From: Bacteroidales bacterium
GTDB taxonomy: Bacteria; Bacteroidota; Bacteroidia; Bacteroidales; UBA932
DNA: 46,406 nt
Direction of reading: 5' to 3'
Assembly: GCA_017427385.1 (NCBI GenBank)
Contig: JAFRSW010000007.1
Coordinates: 1-46,406 of the forward strand
The translations under genes and the position numbers were made by a program. The notes beneath the pieces were generated by a model, which worked only from the letters and a program-made list of their open reading frames with translations, had not been told where the DNA came from and did not search any database. Below, in pieces: positions 34,916 to 43,829 of this stretch (positions within the stretch are counted from its first letter, which is position 1; each line of letters starts with the position of its first letter).

Positions 34916-36195
34916 AACAGGGCGTTAACCTTTGCAATTATCTCATCTGCAGGCAGTTCCGGGCTCAGCACGAGCTCCGGTTCGAGAAGATGGAAGCCCT
35001 TTGCCATGGCTGCCAGCGAACCGCCACCGGTGATGTTGAGCATAACCACATCTTCTTTCTTGACCTGTCCTTCACTGACTGCGGTGGAAAGTGCATGTAC
35101 GGCACATGCAGGGGCGGGGAAGATGTCGTATCCCTCGAGATTACGGAACTGAAGTATCCAGTAGATGATGTCGTCGTTGCTTGCGAGGAAGGAATCTCCG
35201 CGACTGTCGACGAGGGCATCATACAGGCCTCCTGCGATGCTATACGGAGGTTTGCGGTTGCTCAGCACCTTTGCGAGTATGCTTTCGGCCTGACGGCGCC
35301 CAACTTCGGGCTCGAGAGCCGCCAGTTCCCGTTTCCTGGCCTGCCATGAGTCATGCAGGAGGGTGAAAGGCCTGTTCTGGGCTACGAATATCTTCATCTT
35401 TGTGCTGCCGAACCTTCCGTCTTCGATAAGTCGGAGATTGTTCTCCCAGGCCGCGATGGCGCCGGTGCCGGAGCCTACAGCCTGGAAATAGGCGTCAGGA
35501 ATGCATCCTATGGCCTCTACGGCCGATAGAAGGGTTGTACCCATACCATCGCGTCTGGCGACGTTCTTGGCCCCTCCTTCGGCGAAATAGCGGGGATCCT
35601 GGCAGATTTTCTCGCCGAGGGCGATGGCATCGTAGTAGTCCGAGCCGGCAGGGGAGGCGACCAGCTTGACGCAGGGATTCAGCTTGTGCTGGAACCACAG
35701 GTCGTGACGGTTGTCGAAGGGGACGCAGATGACGATGGGAATATCGTTGTCTGAGCATACCTGTGCGAAGGCGCGTGCGGTGTTGCCTGCGGACTGCACC
35801 ACAAGCGTGCGCTTCTCTTTCTTGTCCATGCGGGCGCACACGCTGAAAGCTTCCGTCTCCTTGAATGAACAGGTCTGGAACTTGGCCCCTATCTTGGGAT
35901 TGTATCCCGAGAAAGTGATATACAGATTATCCAGGCCGAGGAACTTGCCGAGGCCCTTGCTGTGATAGGTGACAGGGGCGCAGGAATGGCGCAGAGTGCG
36001 CTGGATGGGCATCCATTCGGCATAACGATACAGGCCCTTGAGATCGTCGCGCGGGGTGAACTTCTTGTTCTCGTAGACAGCCCTTACAAGTGAAGGGGAG
36101 GGTGCCTCGGGATCTGCAAGCATCCATCCGCGGTCCTCAAAGATACGGCCGGTGCCGACATTCATAAGTTTATACTTTGTGCCTTGGAATCTCAT
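34912..36195 (-). CDS. Threonine-synthase-family PLP enzyme, probable cysteate synthase
   Basis: 427-residue fold-type II PLP enzyme. PLP-lysine region GAKFQTCSFKETEAF, substrate-side SAGNTARAF, and the phosphate loop GSGTGAIAAWE are visible. The N-terminus (YKLMNVGTGRIFEDRGWMLADPE) differs from the YSTR-type start of ordinary Bacteroidota threonine synthase and resembles the cysteate synthases, which turn O-phosphoserine and sulfite into cysteate, the precursor of sulfonolipids in some Bacteroidota (and of coenzyme M in methanogens). I favour cysteate synthase; threonine synthase is the alternative. It ends the operon pectinesterase-rlmD-antiporter and starts 12 bp after the antiporter stop. 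Confidence 0.8.
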   Translation of the reverse strand: MRFQGTKYKLMNVGTGRIFEDRGWMLADPEAPSPSLVRAVYENKKFTPRDDLKGLYRYAEWMPIQRTLRHSCAPVTYHSKGLGKFLGLDNLYITFSGYNPKIGAKFQTCSFKETEAFSVCARMDKKEKRTLVVQSAGNTARAFAQVCSDNDIPIVICVPFDNRHDLWFQHKLNPCVKLVASPAGSDYYDAIALGEKICQDPRYFAEGGAKNVARRDGMGTTLLSAVEAIGCIPDAYFQAVGSGTGAIAAWENNLRLIEDGRFGSTKMKIFVAQNRPFTLLHDSWQARKRELAALEPEVGRRQAESILAKVLSNRKPPYSIAGGLYDALVDSRGDSFLASNDDIIYWILQFRNLEGYDIFPAPACAVHALSTAVSEGQVKKEDVVMLNITGGGSLAAMAKGFHLLEPELVLSPELPADEIIAKVNALF

Positions 36196-36207
36196 GGCAG
36201 GTCAGGT

Positions 36208-37137
36208 TTACAGTGTAATGAAGAGTTTTGTGATATATGCTGCGAAGAGCAACAGCAGGAGTGTTGCATCGAAGCGGTCGAGTATATTCTTCTTTCCGGT
36301 GTAGATTCCAGTCCAGACGAGGATAATGCTGAGCAGGAGTGCGGCATAGTCGTACATATCCACTCTGGCGAAGCTTGTAGGGGAGATGATTGCCGAAATA
36401 CCGAGAATGAGGAAAAGGTTGAATACATTTGAACCGAGGATGTTGCCCAGGGCCATCTGGCTGCGTTTCTTTGCCAGTGCCACTATGCTCGTCACGAATT
36501 CCGGGAGGGATGTGCCCATGGCAAGCACGGTGATGGCGATGAACTTGTCGCTCACACCTATCATGCGGGCAATATTCTCTGCTGAATGGACGAAGAGCCG
36601 GCCGCCCAGGATAAGGCAGACCAGACCGCCGACAATCAACGCAATGGCATAGAACAGGGGGAAATCCTTAGAGGGGGTCTCTTCTTCCTGCTGGGCATCG
36701 GTGCGGAAACTGTAGATGATGTAAAGGATGAAAAGAGCCACCAGCACTATGCCTTCCACCCTGCTGAGACCGCCATATTTACCCATGAAAACCACGATGA
36801 AAGTGGCCAGGATGGTGATGGGAATATCGCGGAACTTGTTCTGGCGCGTGATGGCGACCGGCACTATCATGGCCGAGACGGCCAGTATCAGGCTGGTGTT
36901 GAATATGTTGGAACCAATGATATTGCCGACGGCAATGTCGGAGTTCCGGGCCAGGGCTCCGGTGACGCTTACCACCAGTTCCGGCAGCGAAGTGCCGAAA
37001 CCTACTATCACCAGGCCTATTACGAATTCACTTATGCCCGTCCTGCGGGCTACGGAAGAAGCGCCGTCGACCAGCACATTAGCCCCGCAAATCACCATTG
37101 CGAGGCCCAGAAGCAGGGTTATTATCTGTAGAAACAT
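36208..37137 (-). CDS. Calcium/sodium antiporter (CaCA family, YrbG-like)
   Basis: 309-residue inner-membrane cation exchanger of about ten helices built as two inverted halves. Each half has the alpha-repeat signature: GFGTSLPELVVS (GTSLPE at 48-53) with NIIGSNIFN, and AMGTSLPEFVTS with NILGSNVFN. A short cytoplasmic loop rich in Glu/Gln (TDAQQEEETPSK) separates the halves. 9 bp after rlmD. Confidence 0.95.
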   Translation of the reverse strand: MFLQIITLLLGLAMVICGANVLVDGASSVARRTGISEFVIGLVIVGFGTSLPELVVSVTGALARNSDIAVGNIIGSNIFNTSLILAVSAMIVPVAITRQNKFRDIPITILATFIVVFMGKYGGLSRVEGIVLVALFILYIIYSFRTDAQQEEETPSKDFPLFYAIALIVGGLVCLILGGRLFVHSAENIARMIGVSDKFIAITVLAMGTSLPEFVTSIVALAKKRSQMALGNILGSNVFNLFLILGISAIISPTSFARVDMYDYAALLLSIILVWTGIYTGKKNILDRFDATLLLLLFAAYITKLFITL

Positions 37138-37146
37138 CGTGTAAAG

Positions 37147-38556
37147 TTACTTCTTTATTTGCAATTTACAAACATTCTCGACATGCTGCGTATGCGGGAA
37201 CATGTCAACCGGCTGAACAGCAATTATTTCATATTTTTCCGCCATCATGGCGAGGTCCCTGGCCTGTGAGGCAGGGTTGCAACTCACGTAGACTATGCGC
37301 CCGGGAGCAGAGTCCATGATAACCTTGACCACGTCCGGATGCATGCCTGCCCGCGGGGGATCGACTATCATCACGTCCGGGCGGCCGTTTGCCGCTATGA
37401 ATCCGGGCGTCAGCACATCCTTCATGTCTCCAGCGAAGAAAGTGCAGTTGTCTATCCCGTTGGCCCTGGCATTGATGCGCGCATCTTCTATGGCTTCCGG
37501 CACGTATTCAATGCCTATCACCTTCGACGACTTGCGGCTCACGAACTGGGCGATGGTTCCGGTGCCGGTATAGAGGTCGTAGACGACCTCATCTCCCTGA
37601 AGGTCAGCGAATTCGCGGGCGACCTTGTAGAGATTGTAGGCCTGGAGGGTATTTGTCTGGTAGAAGGATTTCGGGCCTATCTTGAAGCGCAGGCCTTCCA
37701 TCTCTTCGTATATGGCTTCATCTCCTTTATAGAGTATGCACTTCTGGTCGGAGATACTGTCGTTCAACTTGGCGTTGATGATGTAGTAGAGGGATGTTAT
37801 CTGGGGGAATTCGGCCGCCAGGGCATCCAGGAAGGCCTTCCTGCCACGGAAATCACTCGCAAAGCACACTATGACCATGGTCGCCCCGCTTTCCGTGGTG
37901 CGGACGAAAACGGTGCGGAATACGCCTCTGTTTTCCCTTATGTTATAGAAGGGTATTCCGTGCTCCAGAGCGTACTTCTTTGCAAACAGGCGTATTGCGT
38001 TGGAAGGCTCCGGCTGTAGGAAGCATTCATCCAGGTCCAGAACCTTGTCGAAGAACTTGCCAACATGGAAGCCAAGCCCGCAGCGCTGGGCGTCGGTAAG
38101 GCCTTCAGGATCCTCTTCCGGGAGTATCCACCTGCGGTCGGAGGCGGTGAATTCCAGCTTGTTACGATAGAAAACCGTGCGTTCCGAGGGCAGGGTAGGG
38201 AGGATTTCCGGCACATCCAGATGCCCTATACGCACCAGCTGGTCGTATACCTGCTGACGCTTGGCCTCGAGTTGCAGCGGATAGGGGAGAGGCTGCCATT
38301 TGCATCCTCCGCAAACCCCGAAATGCCTGCAGAAGGGCTCCAGACGGTCTTTCGAAGGCTGTTTGATGGCCAGGATGCTGCCTTCCAGATAGTTTTTCTT
38401 CTTTTTGAATATACGGATGTCCACCACGTCGCCAGGCACAGCGAAAGGCACAAAAACCACCTGCCCGTCCGGGCTGTGGGCTATTGCTTTCCCTTCAGCT
38501 GCAACCGCCTCTATCATGATGTCTTCCAGAACGATATCTACTTTCTTCCTTGACAT
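37147..38556 (-). CDS. rlmD: 23S rRNA (uracil-5-)-methyltransferase RlmD/RumA type
   Basis: SAM-dependent enzyme forming 5-methyluridine in 23S rRNA. 469 residues: N-terminal TRAM domain (about 10-62), [4Fe-4S] site C76, C82, C85 in CRHFGVCGGCKW plus a later Cys near 167 (CGLGFHVG), SAM motif DLYTGTGTIAQF, DPPRAGMHPDVV and the catalytic Cys region IVYVSCNPASQARDL. RumA paralogues with different target uridines exist, so the exact position is not certain. Lies 6 bp after the pectinesterase gene. Confidence 0.93.
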   Translation of the reverse strand: MSRKKVDIVLEDIMIEAVAAEGKAIAHSPDGQVVFVPFAVPGDVVDIRIFKKKKNYLEGSILAIKQPSKDRLEPFCRHFGVCGGCKWQPLPYPLQLEAKRQQVYDQLVRIGHLDVPEILPTLPSERTVFYRNKLEFTASDRRWILPEEDPEGLTDAQRCGLGFHVGKFFDKVLDLDECFLQPEPSNAIRLFAKKYALEHGIPFYNIRENRGVFRTVFVRTTESGATMVIVCFASDFRGRKAFLDALAAEFPQITSLYYIINAKLNDSISDQKCILYKGDEAIYEEMEGLRFKIGPKSFYQTNTLQAYNLYKVAREFADLQGDEVVYDLYTGTGTIAQFVSRKSSKVIGIEYVPEAIEDARINARANGIDNCTFFAGDMKDVLTPGFIAANGRPDVMIVDPPRAGMHPDVVKVIMDSAPGRIVYVSCNPASQARDLAMMAEKYEIIAVQPVDMFPHTQHVENVCKLQIKK

Positions 38557-38562
38557 ATGCTT

Positions 38563-40053
38563 TTACCAGCCTAAAACCGATTCTTTTGACGAGAATGCCT
38601 TGGCCTCGTCTGCGGTCAGATACTTTCCTTTGCTGTTGTGCCCAGTGAGCGCTGCGCCCGATGCATCCTTGCTGCCATACTCCTTCCATCCGGATGTTGC
38701 AGTAGGGGAGGCCGGGTTAGGGGAGGGATTCGTGTACCAGCCTGCAGATGCTATCACAGGGGACATATAGCAGTTTATGAAAGTTACATTATCGTATACT
38801 TCACTCTGGCCGGCAGAACGTGCCAGATACATGCTTCCGTCTTTCACCCCGGATTTTGCCGTCAGGCGGCAGTTAAGGAACACGAATCCCTTGTCCGAGG
38901 CGTTCTGCACGCGTGCCTGCACTATGTATCCGGCCGCAGCCGCACGTATCTCACAGTCTTCGAACAGGCAGGCCTTGGGATATCCCCAGATAAAATCGCA
39001 ATGGCCTTCTATGAGGCTGTTGTGCACCCATACGCTGCCTTTGCAGAGGAAGGTGTCCTGCAGGGAATGCAGGGCGCAGTTCCCGATGGTCATCTTGTAG
39101 CCGCTGTTGAAGTATATGACCTCCGCCTGGCCTTTCTCGCTTCCGAAAGTGTTGCGCAGGGTGAGGTTCTCCAGCACCAGATTATCGCAACTTTCGACAA
39201 GTATGACTCCACGGCCTCCGGAAGCGTTGATCTTTGCGCCTATTGTGGGCTTGGCAGTAGTGCTTCCACCGCTGCCTGTCTCGTAACTCTCATTATTGGC
39301 GTAGGATATGATACAACTTGGCTTGTCCTCGCCGCGAAGAGTCAGGTTGTTCTTGTCCCGGATGAAGGGCGTTTCGTTGTAAATGCCTGATGCAATGGTG
39401 ATTACGACTGCGGCATCTTTGCCGAGCGTGCCGGCGTAGCTGATCGCTCCCTGAATGGTGCAGAAATCCGCAGTTCCCTTATAATTGACCTTAAGTTCGG
39501 ATGAAGATGCCGGTTTTGTCTTGGTTTTGAAGGTAAAATCGCCCTTGGAGATGCCTGGGTGGCCTTTTATCACGTCTTTATCCATGGTCAGATAATATTC
39601 TTTATCAAAGTCCAGGACACTATTGTGAAGCTTGATTTCAAGGGCTTTTTCCTTTATACGTAAAGGAGTGTAATGTATTATGCGCCAACGATTTCCGCTT
39701 TTAATTGCATCCATGGTGCTGGTGAAAAGCGTCGCATTGGTAATCTGAGCAGAAGGTATCATCTGGCCATCGTCTTCGCGTATGGTGACGCCGGAAAGGT
39801 CGGCAAGGTTGATCTCGTCAACAAGCTTATCGGAGGAATCGTAAACGCGTATGGATCCGGAAGAGCCGAGTACGGGAGAGGCCTCGAGACCGATAATTAT
39901 GGGAGCATCAATGCACTGGCCGGGATTCTCGGGAACGACAGGAGTCTGAGGATCGTCAGGGACTTCGGGATTGTCCGGAGAATCGGAACCGCCGGAGCTG
40001 CATGAAAATGCCAGAAGGATTATGGGGAGCAACAGAATCTGAAATCGTTTCAT
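38563..40053 (-). CDS. Pectinesterase-family lipoprotein with N-terminal Ig-like part
   Basis: 496 residues from ATG 40053, where the lipoprotein signal starts (lipidated Cys18, LLAFSC); an upstream ATG at 40071 only adds MLIFAI. After a Pro-rich linker comes an Ig-like region (about 50-180) and a right-handed beta-helix of the pectin methylesterase family: ASGIYNE, SLQDTF (D333), GHCDFIWG (D353) and YLARSAGQSEVY (R412). Catalytic Asp/Asp/Arg and the Gln are kept, but the usual LGRPW is changed to LARSA. It is an outer-membrane or surface lipoprotein probably acting on pectin; no SusC/D pair or other pectin genes are near. Confidence 0.9.
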   Translation of the reverse strand: MKRFQILLLPIILLAFSCSSGGSDSPDNPEVPDDPQTPVVPENPGQCIDAPIIIGLEASPVLGSSGSIRVYDSSDKLVDEINLADLSGVTIREDDGQMIPSAQITNATLFTSTMDAIKSGNRWRIIHYTPLRIKEKALEIKLHNSVLDFDKEYYLTMDKDVIKGHPGISKGDFTFKTKTKPASSSELKVNYKGTADFCTIQGAISYAGTLGKDAAVVITIASGIYNETPFIRDKNNLTLRGEDKPSCIISYANNESYETGSGGSTTAKPTIGAKINASGGRGVILVESCDNLVLENLTLRNTFGSEKGQAEVIYFNSGYKMTIGNCALHSLQDTFLCKGSVWVHNSLIEGHCDFIWGYPKACLFEDCEIRAAAAGYIVQARVQNASDKGFVFLNCRLTAKSGVKDGSMYLARSAGQSEVYDNVTFINCYMSPVIASAGWYTNPSPNPASPTATSGWKEYGSKDASGAALTGHNSKGKYLTADEAKAFSSKESVLGW

Positions 40054-40054
40054 A

Positions 40055-40086
40055 ATTGCGAATATAAGCATTTTTTGCTACTTTTG
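40055..40086 (+). promoter_or_regulatory. mscS promoter
   Basis: ATTG (40055-40058), 20-bp spacer, TACTTTTG (40079-40086, full match). Leader of about 67 nt before ATG 40157. Overlaps the start of the divergent pectinesterase gene. Confidence 0.55.
40059..40066 (-). promoter_or_regulatory. -7-like box of the pectinesterase operon
   Basis: Minus-strand TATATTCG (complement of 40059-40066), one mismatch to TAnnTTTG, ending 5 nt before ATG 40053; would give a leaderless mRNA. Confidence 0.3.
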
Positions 40087-40156
40087 TATAGATGATCACT
40101 TTTGTTACACAATTTATATTATGTTAAGTTGTAGATACTAATCAATCCCCTATACT

Positions 40157-41086
40157 ATGTTATTACCTGTTTTACAAGCCGAAGCCGCTGCCGTCGAAAA
40201 ATTCACGGCCGACTCCATCCAGGCCAAGACTGCCGAAACTTTGGAGGTAATCAAGAACACCGACACTAACGTCCTTCTAGAGAATCTCGGTCAGCAGGCC
40301 CTCCATTTCGGGCTCAAGGTGCTCGCAGCGCTCGCGATCTACATTATCGGCGCATGGATCATCAAGAAAATCATCAAACTCTTAGCTAAAGGACTTGAAC
40401 GCAAGAAATCAGATGCTGCACTGGCATCGTTCGTTAAGAGCCTTGTTTCAATCGCACTTTGGGTTCTTCTGATTATAATGACCATCGGAGCCCTGGGCGT
40501 CAACACCACTTCCCTGGCCGCCCTTCTGGCTGCCGGAGGCATGGCCATAGGCATGGCCCTGAGCGGCACCGTCCAGAACTTCGCAGGCGGCATCATGCTA
40601 CTGGTCTTCAAGCCCATCAAAGCCGGAGATTTCATTGAAGCTCAAGGCTTTATAGGCACGGTGAGCGAAATCAGCATCACCAGTACCAAGCTCATAACCC
40701 TCGACAACAGAGTGGTTTTCATCCCCAACGGAGCTCTCTCAAGCGGCACCATCAACAACTTCTCTGTCAATGACTTACGTCGTGTAGACATCAACGTGAA
40801 CATAGCCTACGGCAACGACATCGACAAGGCGAAGGAAACCGCCCTGGAGATCATCAAGTCCAACCCCAGCGTGCTGGACTCCTCTACCCCGGGCGCAGCG
40901 GATCCTTTCGTGGCCCTGCTCAACTTCAAGGAAAGCACCATCGAACTGGTTACCCGCACATGGGTTAAGGCAGCGGACTATTGGCCCGTATACTTCTGGA
41001 TAAACGAAAACCTGTATGCCCAACTTCCCAAGAAAGGCATCAATTTCAGTTTCCCTCAGTTGAACGTGAACCTGAAAAACAGCTAG
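40157..41086 (+). CDS. Small-conductance mechanosensitive channel (MscS family)
   Basis: 309 residues. Three membrane helices; the pore helix TM3 is [20 protein letters not shown] with the Gly/Ala knobs typical of MscS, followed by [20 protein letters not shown] and the beta domain ([35 protein letters not shown]). It opens on osmotic downshock. An N-terminal periplasmic segment of about 45 residues precedes TM1. Ends convergent with folE, both stops lying in one CTAG (41083-41086). Confidence 0.94.
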   Translation: MLLPVLQAEAAAVEKFTADSIQAKTAETLEVIKNTDTNVLLENLGQQALHFGLKVLAALAIYIIGAWIIKKIIKLLAKGLERKKSDAALASFVKSLVSIALWVLLIIMTIGALGVNTTSLAALLAAGGMAIGMALSGTVQNFAGGIMLLVFKPIKAGDFIEAQGFIGTVSEISITSTKLITLDNRVVFIPNGALSSGTINNFSVNDLRRVDINVNIAYGNDIDKAKETALEIIKSNPSVLDSSTPGAADPFVALLNFKESTIELVTRTWVKAADYWPVYFWINENLYAQLPKKGINFSFPQLNVNLKNS

Positions 41087-41676
41087 TTCTTCCCTATCAG
41101 GCTGAGAAACTCGCTGCGAGTGCGGGAAGAAGCCAGAAATACACCGGAAAAAGCCGACGTCGTGGTAACGGCGTTGGTTTTTTCTACTCCCCTCATGCTC
41201 ATGCAGGTGTGCATAGCCTCAATGACTACGGCGACGCCAAGAGGATTAAGGGCGTCCTGTATGCAGTCCCGGATCTGCTCGGTAAGCCTTTCCTGCACCT
41301 GCAAGCGCCTGGCATAGCATTCCACTACCCTGGCTATCTTGCTGAGACCGGTAATCTTTCCGTCAGGGATATATGCCACGTGAGCCTTGCCAATGAAGGG
41401 CATCATGTGATGCTCACAGAGTGAATAAAGTTCGATATCCTTCACCACAACCATGTGCTTGTAATCCTCCTCGAAAAGTGCCGATTTAATGATTTCAGCG
41501 CCATCTTCCTCGTATCCCCTGGTAAGGAACTGGAGCGCCTTTGCAACCCTCTCAGGGGTCTTCAGAAGCCCCTCACGGGTATCATCCTCCCCTATCAGGG
41601 AAAGAATTGCCTTGACGTGCTCAGCAAGCGTCTCGGTGGTTTCCGGATCGTATTGTTCTATCCTCTTGTATGACAT
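41083..41676 (-). CDS. folE: GTP cyclohydrolase I
   Basis: First enzyme of folate (and pterin/queuosine precursor) synthesis, converting GTP to dihydroneopterin triphosphate. About 197 residues: Zn ligands in [11 protein letters not shown] and a later Cys in [12 protein letters not shown], substrate motifs [18 protein letters not shown] and QERLTEQI. Start at ATG 41676 ([10 protein letters not shown]); an upstream in-frame ATG at 41724 lies inside the neighbouring terminator and promoter. The -7 box ends 4 nt before this ATG. Also supplies GTP-derived precursor for queuosine, for which queA is in the window. Confidence 0.96.
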   Translation of the reverse strand: MSYKRIEQYDPETTETLAEHVKAILSLIGEDDTREGLLKTPERVAKALQFLTRGYEEDGAEIIKSALFEEDYKHMVVVKDIELYSLCEHHMMPFIGKAHVAYIPDGKITGLSKIARVVECYARRLQVQERLTEQIRDCIQDALNPLGVAVVIEAMHTCMSMRGVEKTNAVTTTSAFSGVFLASSRTRSEFLSLIGKN

Positions 41677-41680
41677 GGTG

Positions 41681-41688
41681 CAAATATA
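41681..41688 (-). promoter_or_regulatory. -7 box of folE
   Basis: Minus-strand TATATTTG (complement of 41681-41688), ending 4 nt before ATG 41676, so the mRNA is predicted leaderless. The -33 position falls inside the terminator of the upstream lipoprotein gene. Confidence 0.5.
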
Positions 41689-41721
41689 CAAAAAAAGGCA
41701 GACACCGGAGCGCCTGCCTTT
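41689..41721 (-). terminator. Intrinsic terminator of the lipocalin-like lipoprotein gene
   Basis: Stem AAAGGCAG (41694-41701) and CTGCCTTT (41714-41721), 12-nt loop, followed on the minus strand by a T-run (complement of 41690-41696). It lies 17 bp beyond the stop at 41739 and directly before the folE -7 box. Confidence 0.8.
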
Positions 41722-41738
41722 CAATCTTCCAAGAAGGA

Positions 41739-42698
41739 TTAGTCCTTCTGCACAAGGGTAAGTTCAACAGTGCTGGTGTACTTGTCGCCACCGTTCTCAA
41801 TGACACCGTTCACATTGAATAAGCAGTAGTCCACACCGTCGACCTTCTGGAAATCAATGGAACCCTCGGCCTTGGCATTGAAGATGTAGTTGCCTTCGCC
41901 CTTGAGTTCGTACTGGAACTTCTTGCCGCCCAGGGTGTAAGGGCCGGTGAAAGGATCAGCCTTCGAGAAATTGATGAGGAAAGTACCATTCTGTGTAAAG
42001 TTGATATCCTTGACACCATAATCGGCAAGATTGACATTGGGAACATTAACATCGTTCTCCTTGAGGAGTTCGTCAATCTTGGTAAGTTCGAAAGTGCCAT
42101 TGTTAGGATTGTCGATCTTTATACCTACACCGTCCTTGCCAAGCTTGCCGCCCTTGACGGAAACCACAACACGGTTCACAGCCCATTTACGGCAAAGATT
42201 GCCTTCGGTGCTGCCTTCCTGAGGAGCGGGGCTGTTGTCAACAGTCTGAGCAGTAACAGTCTGGGTTTCAGAAGAACCGCCGGAAGCGCTGGTCAGGGTA
42301 ACCTCGACAGACTTGGTCTTGGCATCAACCTTTACCTTACCAAAGCCTGCTACCTCATATTCACCGGTAGCCTCGTTGAATACATAGGCCTTGATTTCGA
42401 TAATCTCGTCGCCTGCTGATGCTTTGGTCGAGACAATCTTCTTGGTGATGATGGCATATCCACCTTCGGTGAATTCGATGTCCTTAACAACAGTCTTGGT
42501 GTTGGCATCCTGGGAAATGACGACCTGATCAGCCTCCGAAGAGGTGTTGAATTCAACCTTGATGGCCGCTTCTGCAAGCGCCGGGGCCTCGAAAGTAGCT
42601 TCTTCTACCTTGGGGCCATTGTCTTCCTTACGGCAGGAGACAAGTGCCATAGTGCCGAATGCGGCAGCTACGAGCAAAATCTTGGAAATAGTTTTCAT
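41739..42698 (-). CDS. Lipoprotein with Ig-like and lipocalin-like parts, unknown
   Basis: 319 residues. Lipoprotein signal with lipidated Cys22 (ALVSC), an Ig-like/adhesin-style N-terminal half (about 30-145), a Ser/Gly/Thr linker ([20 protein letters not shown]), and a C-terminal half beginning [12 protein letters not shown] with 8-10 strands like small lipocalin-type domains of Bacteroidota. No catalytic motif. Follows the barrel gene after 28 bp, probably co-transcribed, and is closed by an intrinsic terminator. Confidence 0.75.
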   Translation of the reverse strand: MKTISKILLVAAAFGTMALVSCRKEDNGPKVEEATFEAPALAEAAIKVEFNTSSEADQVVISQDANTKTVVKDIEFTEGGYAIITKKIVSTKASAGDEIIEIKAYVFNEATGEYEVAGFGKVKVDAKTKSVEVTLTSASGGSSETQTVTAQTVDNSPAPQEGSTEGNLCRKWAVNRVVVSVKGGKLGKDGVGIKIDNPNNGTFELTKIDELLKENDVNVPNVNLADYGVKDINFTQNGTFLINFSKADPFTGPYTLGGKKFQYELKGEGNYIFNAKAEGSIDFQKVDGVDYCLFNVNGVIENGGDKYTSTVELTLVQKD

Positions 42699-42726
42699 TT
42701 TTATAAAGTGTTGATTATCAATTCAA

Positions 42727-43746
42727 TTAGAAAAGCCTGATTGTCAAACCAAGGCGGATGACGGGCATGAATCCCTTAAGATACGGTAAGTCTCCGGCAG
42801 CAGCCTTGTCGAGGAGGTCTTCGAAGGAAGCAATCTTATCTTTATGATCGATAAGGCCGGATGTGAACACCTGGGGCTGACCATCGTAATTGTAACCTAC
42901 GACTTCGAAACCATTGGTTTGCTGCACGCCCAGGTCGAGATTGAGGTTCAGCCAACTCTTGATGCTTGCAACGCGTCCCCAGCCTATACCATAATACATG
43001 CGGAATTTCTCCTGCTTATCTTTCATGTCGAGGTGAAGTACACCCTCTTTATCTGTGCTGATGCGGATCTTGTTGTTTGCCGCATCGTCGTTAAGCTCTA
43101 TGAAGAGACTTGAAGGATCCTGACCGGGGAAGGCCTGTTCGAGCTGCTTGCTCAGGTCTGCGCTGACGGAAAGGATCTTCGGATCCAGAATGCCGCCGAT
43201 GCCGATGGTGATGTGGAATCCGCCCTTCTTGGAGAGATAGAGATCCGCCATGACATTGAGGTTTTTGGTAAGGTCTCCCTTGAGAGTTATGTCTTTAAGG
43301 GACACTTGCTTGCCGCTGATATTGTACGTTCCGAGATCAGGAATGGTATACTGTAGAGGATAGACCTGATCAGGCACACCTATCGAATAATTACCGCGAA
43401 GCTGGAGATGGCCGCCGAGGGGAATACCAACGGTTGCGCTGAGACCATCCATGATGCCGACAGATGCGCCGATTCCAAGATGATTGCAGAAGCCATAGTA
43501 CTTTTCTTTCTTTACCTTAGGCTCCTTTACTTCCTTTACCTTGGGCTCTTTGACCTTCTTTTCTTTCTTGGCCTTTTTGGCTTCGACAACGGGTTCTTCG
43601 GCAGCAGGTTCAACCGGGTCTACGACCACGGTTTCGGGTGCGAGAATGAGAGGAGGATTCTGGGGAACGTCGAATTCCTGAGCAGAAAGACTCGCCGGAA
43701 CAAGCGCCAGCGAAGCAGCAAAAACTGCGAATGAAAGCTTCTTCAT
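42727..43746 (-). CDS. Outer-membrane beta-barrel protein with charged Lys/Glu/Pro linker
   Basis: 339 residues. Signal peptide MKKLSFAVFAASLALVPASLSA, an acidic/Pro-rich stretch (VVVDPVEPAAEEPVVE), a highly basic repeat (about 55-82, with KEPKVK twice), then barrel strands from GFCNHLGIGASVGIMDGL to the C-terminal IRLGLTIRLF with terminal Phe. The linker would lie in the periplasm and could bind peptidoglycan or acidic polymers (inference). No known family. Has its own promoter and precedes the lipocalin-like lipoprotein gene. Confidence 0.75.
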   Translation of the reverse strand: MKKLSFAVFAASLALVPASLSAQEFDVPQNPPLILAPETVVVDPVEPAAEEPVVEAKKAKKEKKVKEPKVKEVKEPKVKKEKYYGFCNHLGIGASVGIMDGLSATVGIPLGGHLQLRGNYSIGVPDQVYPLQYTIPDLGTYNISGKQVSLKDITLKGDLTKNLNVMADLYLSKKGGFHITIGIGGILDPKILSVSADLSKQLEQAFPGQDPSSLFIELNDDAANNKIRISTDKEGVLHLDMKDKQEKFRMYYGIGWGRVASIKSWLNLNLDLGVQQTNGFEVVGYNYDGQPQVFTSGLIDHKDKIASFEDLLDKAAAGDLPYLKGFMPVIRLGLTIRLF

Positions 43747-43760
43747 ATTGTAAACAATAA

Positions 43761-43791
43761 AACTTTGTCGTATTTAACAAGTTACAAAGTT
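43761..43791. promoter_or_regulatory. Inverted repeat over the barrel gene promoter
   Basis: Arms AACTTTGT (43761-43768) and ACAAAGTT (43784-43791), spacer 15 bp; the right arm coincides with the -7 box. Candidate operator. Confidence 0.4.
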
Positions 43792-43818
43792 ATAAAAAAG
43801 ATGCAAAAAAGCAACAAA
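43785..43818 (-). promoter_or_regulatory. Promoter of the charged-linker barrel gene
   Basis: Minus-strand TTTG (complement of 43815-43818), 22-bp spacer, TAACTTTG (complement of 43785-43792). Leader of about 35 nt to ATG 43746. No clear terminator of the preceding plsC-like gene is seen in this gap. Confidence 0.5.
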
Positions 43819-43829
43819 ACGTGGCATCG

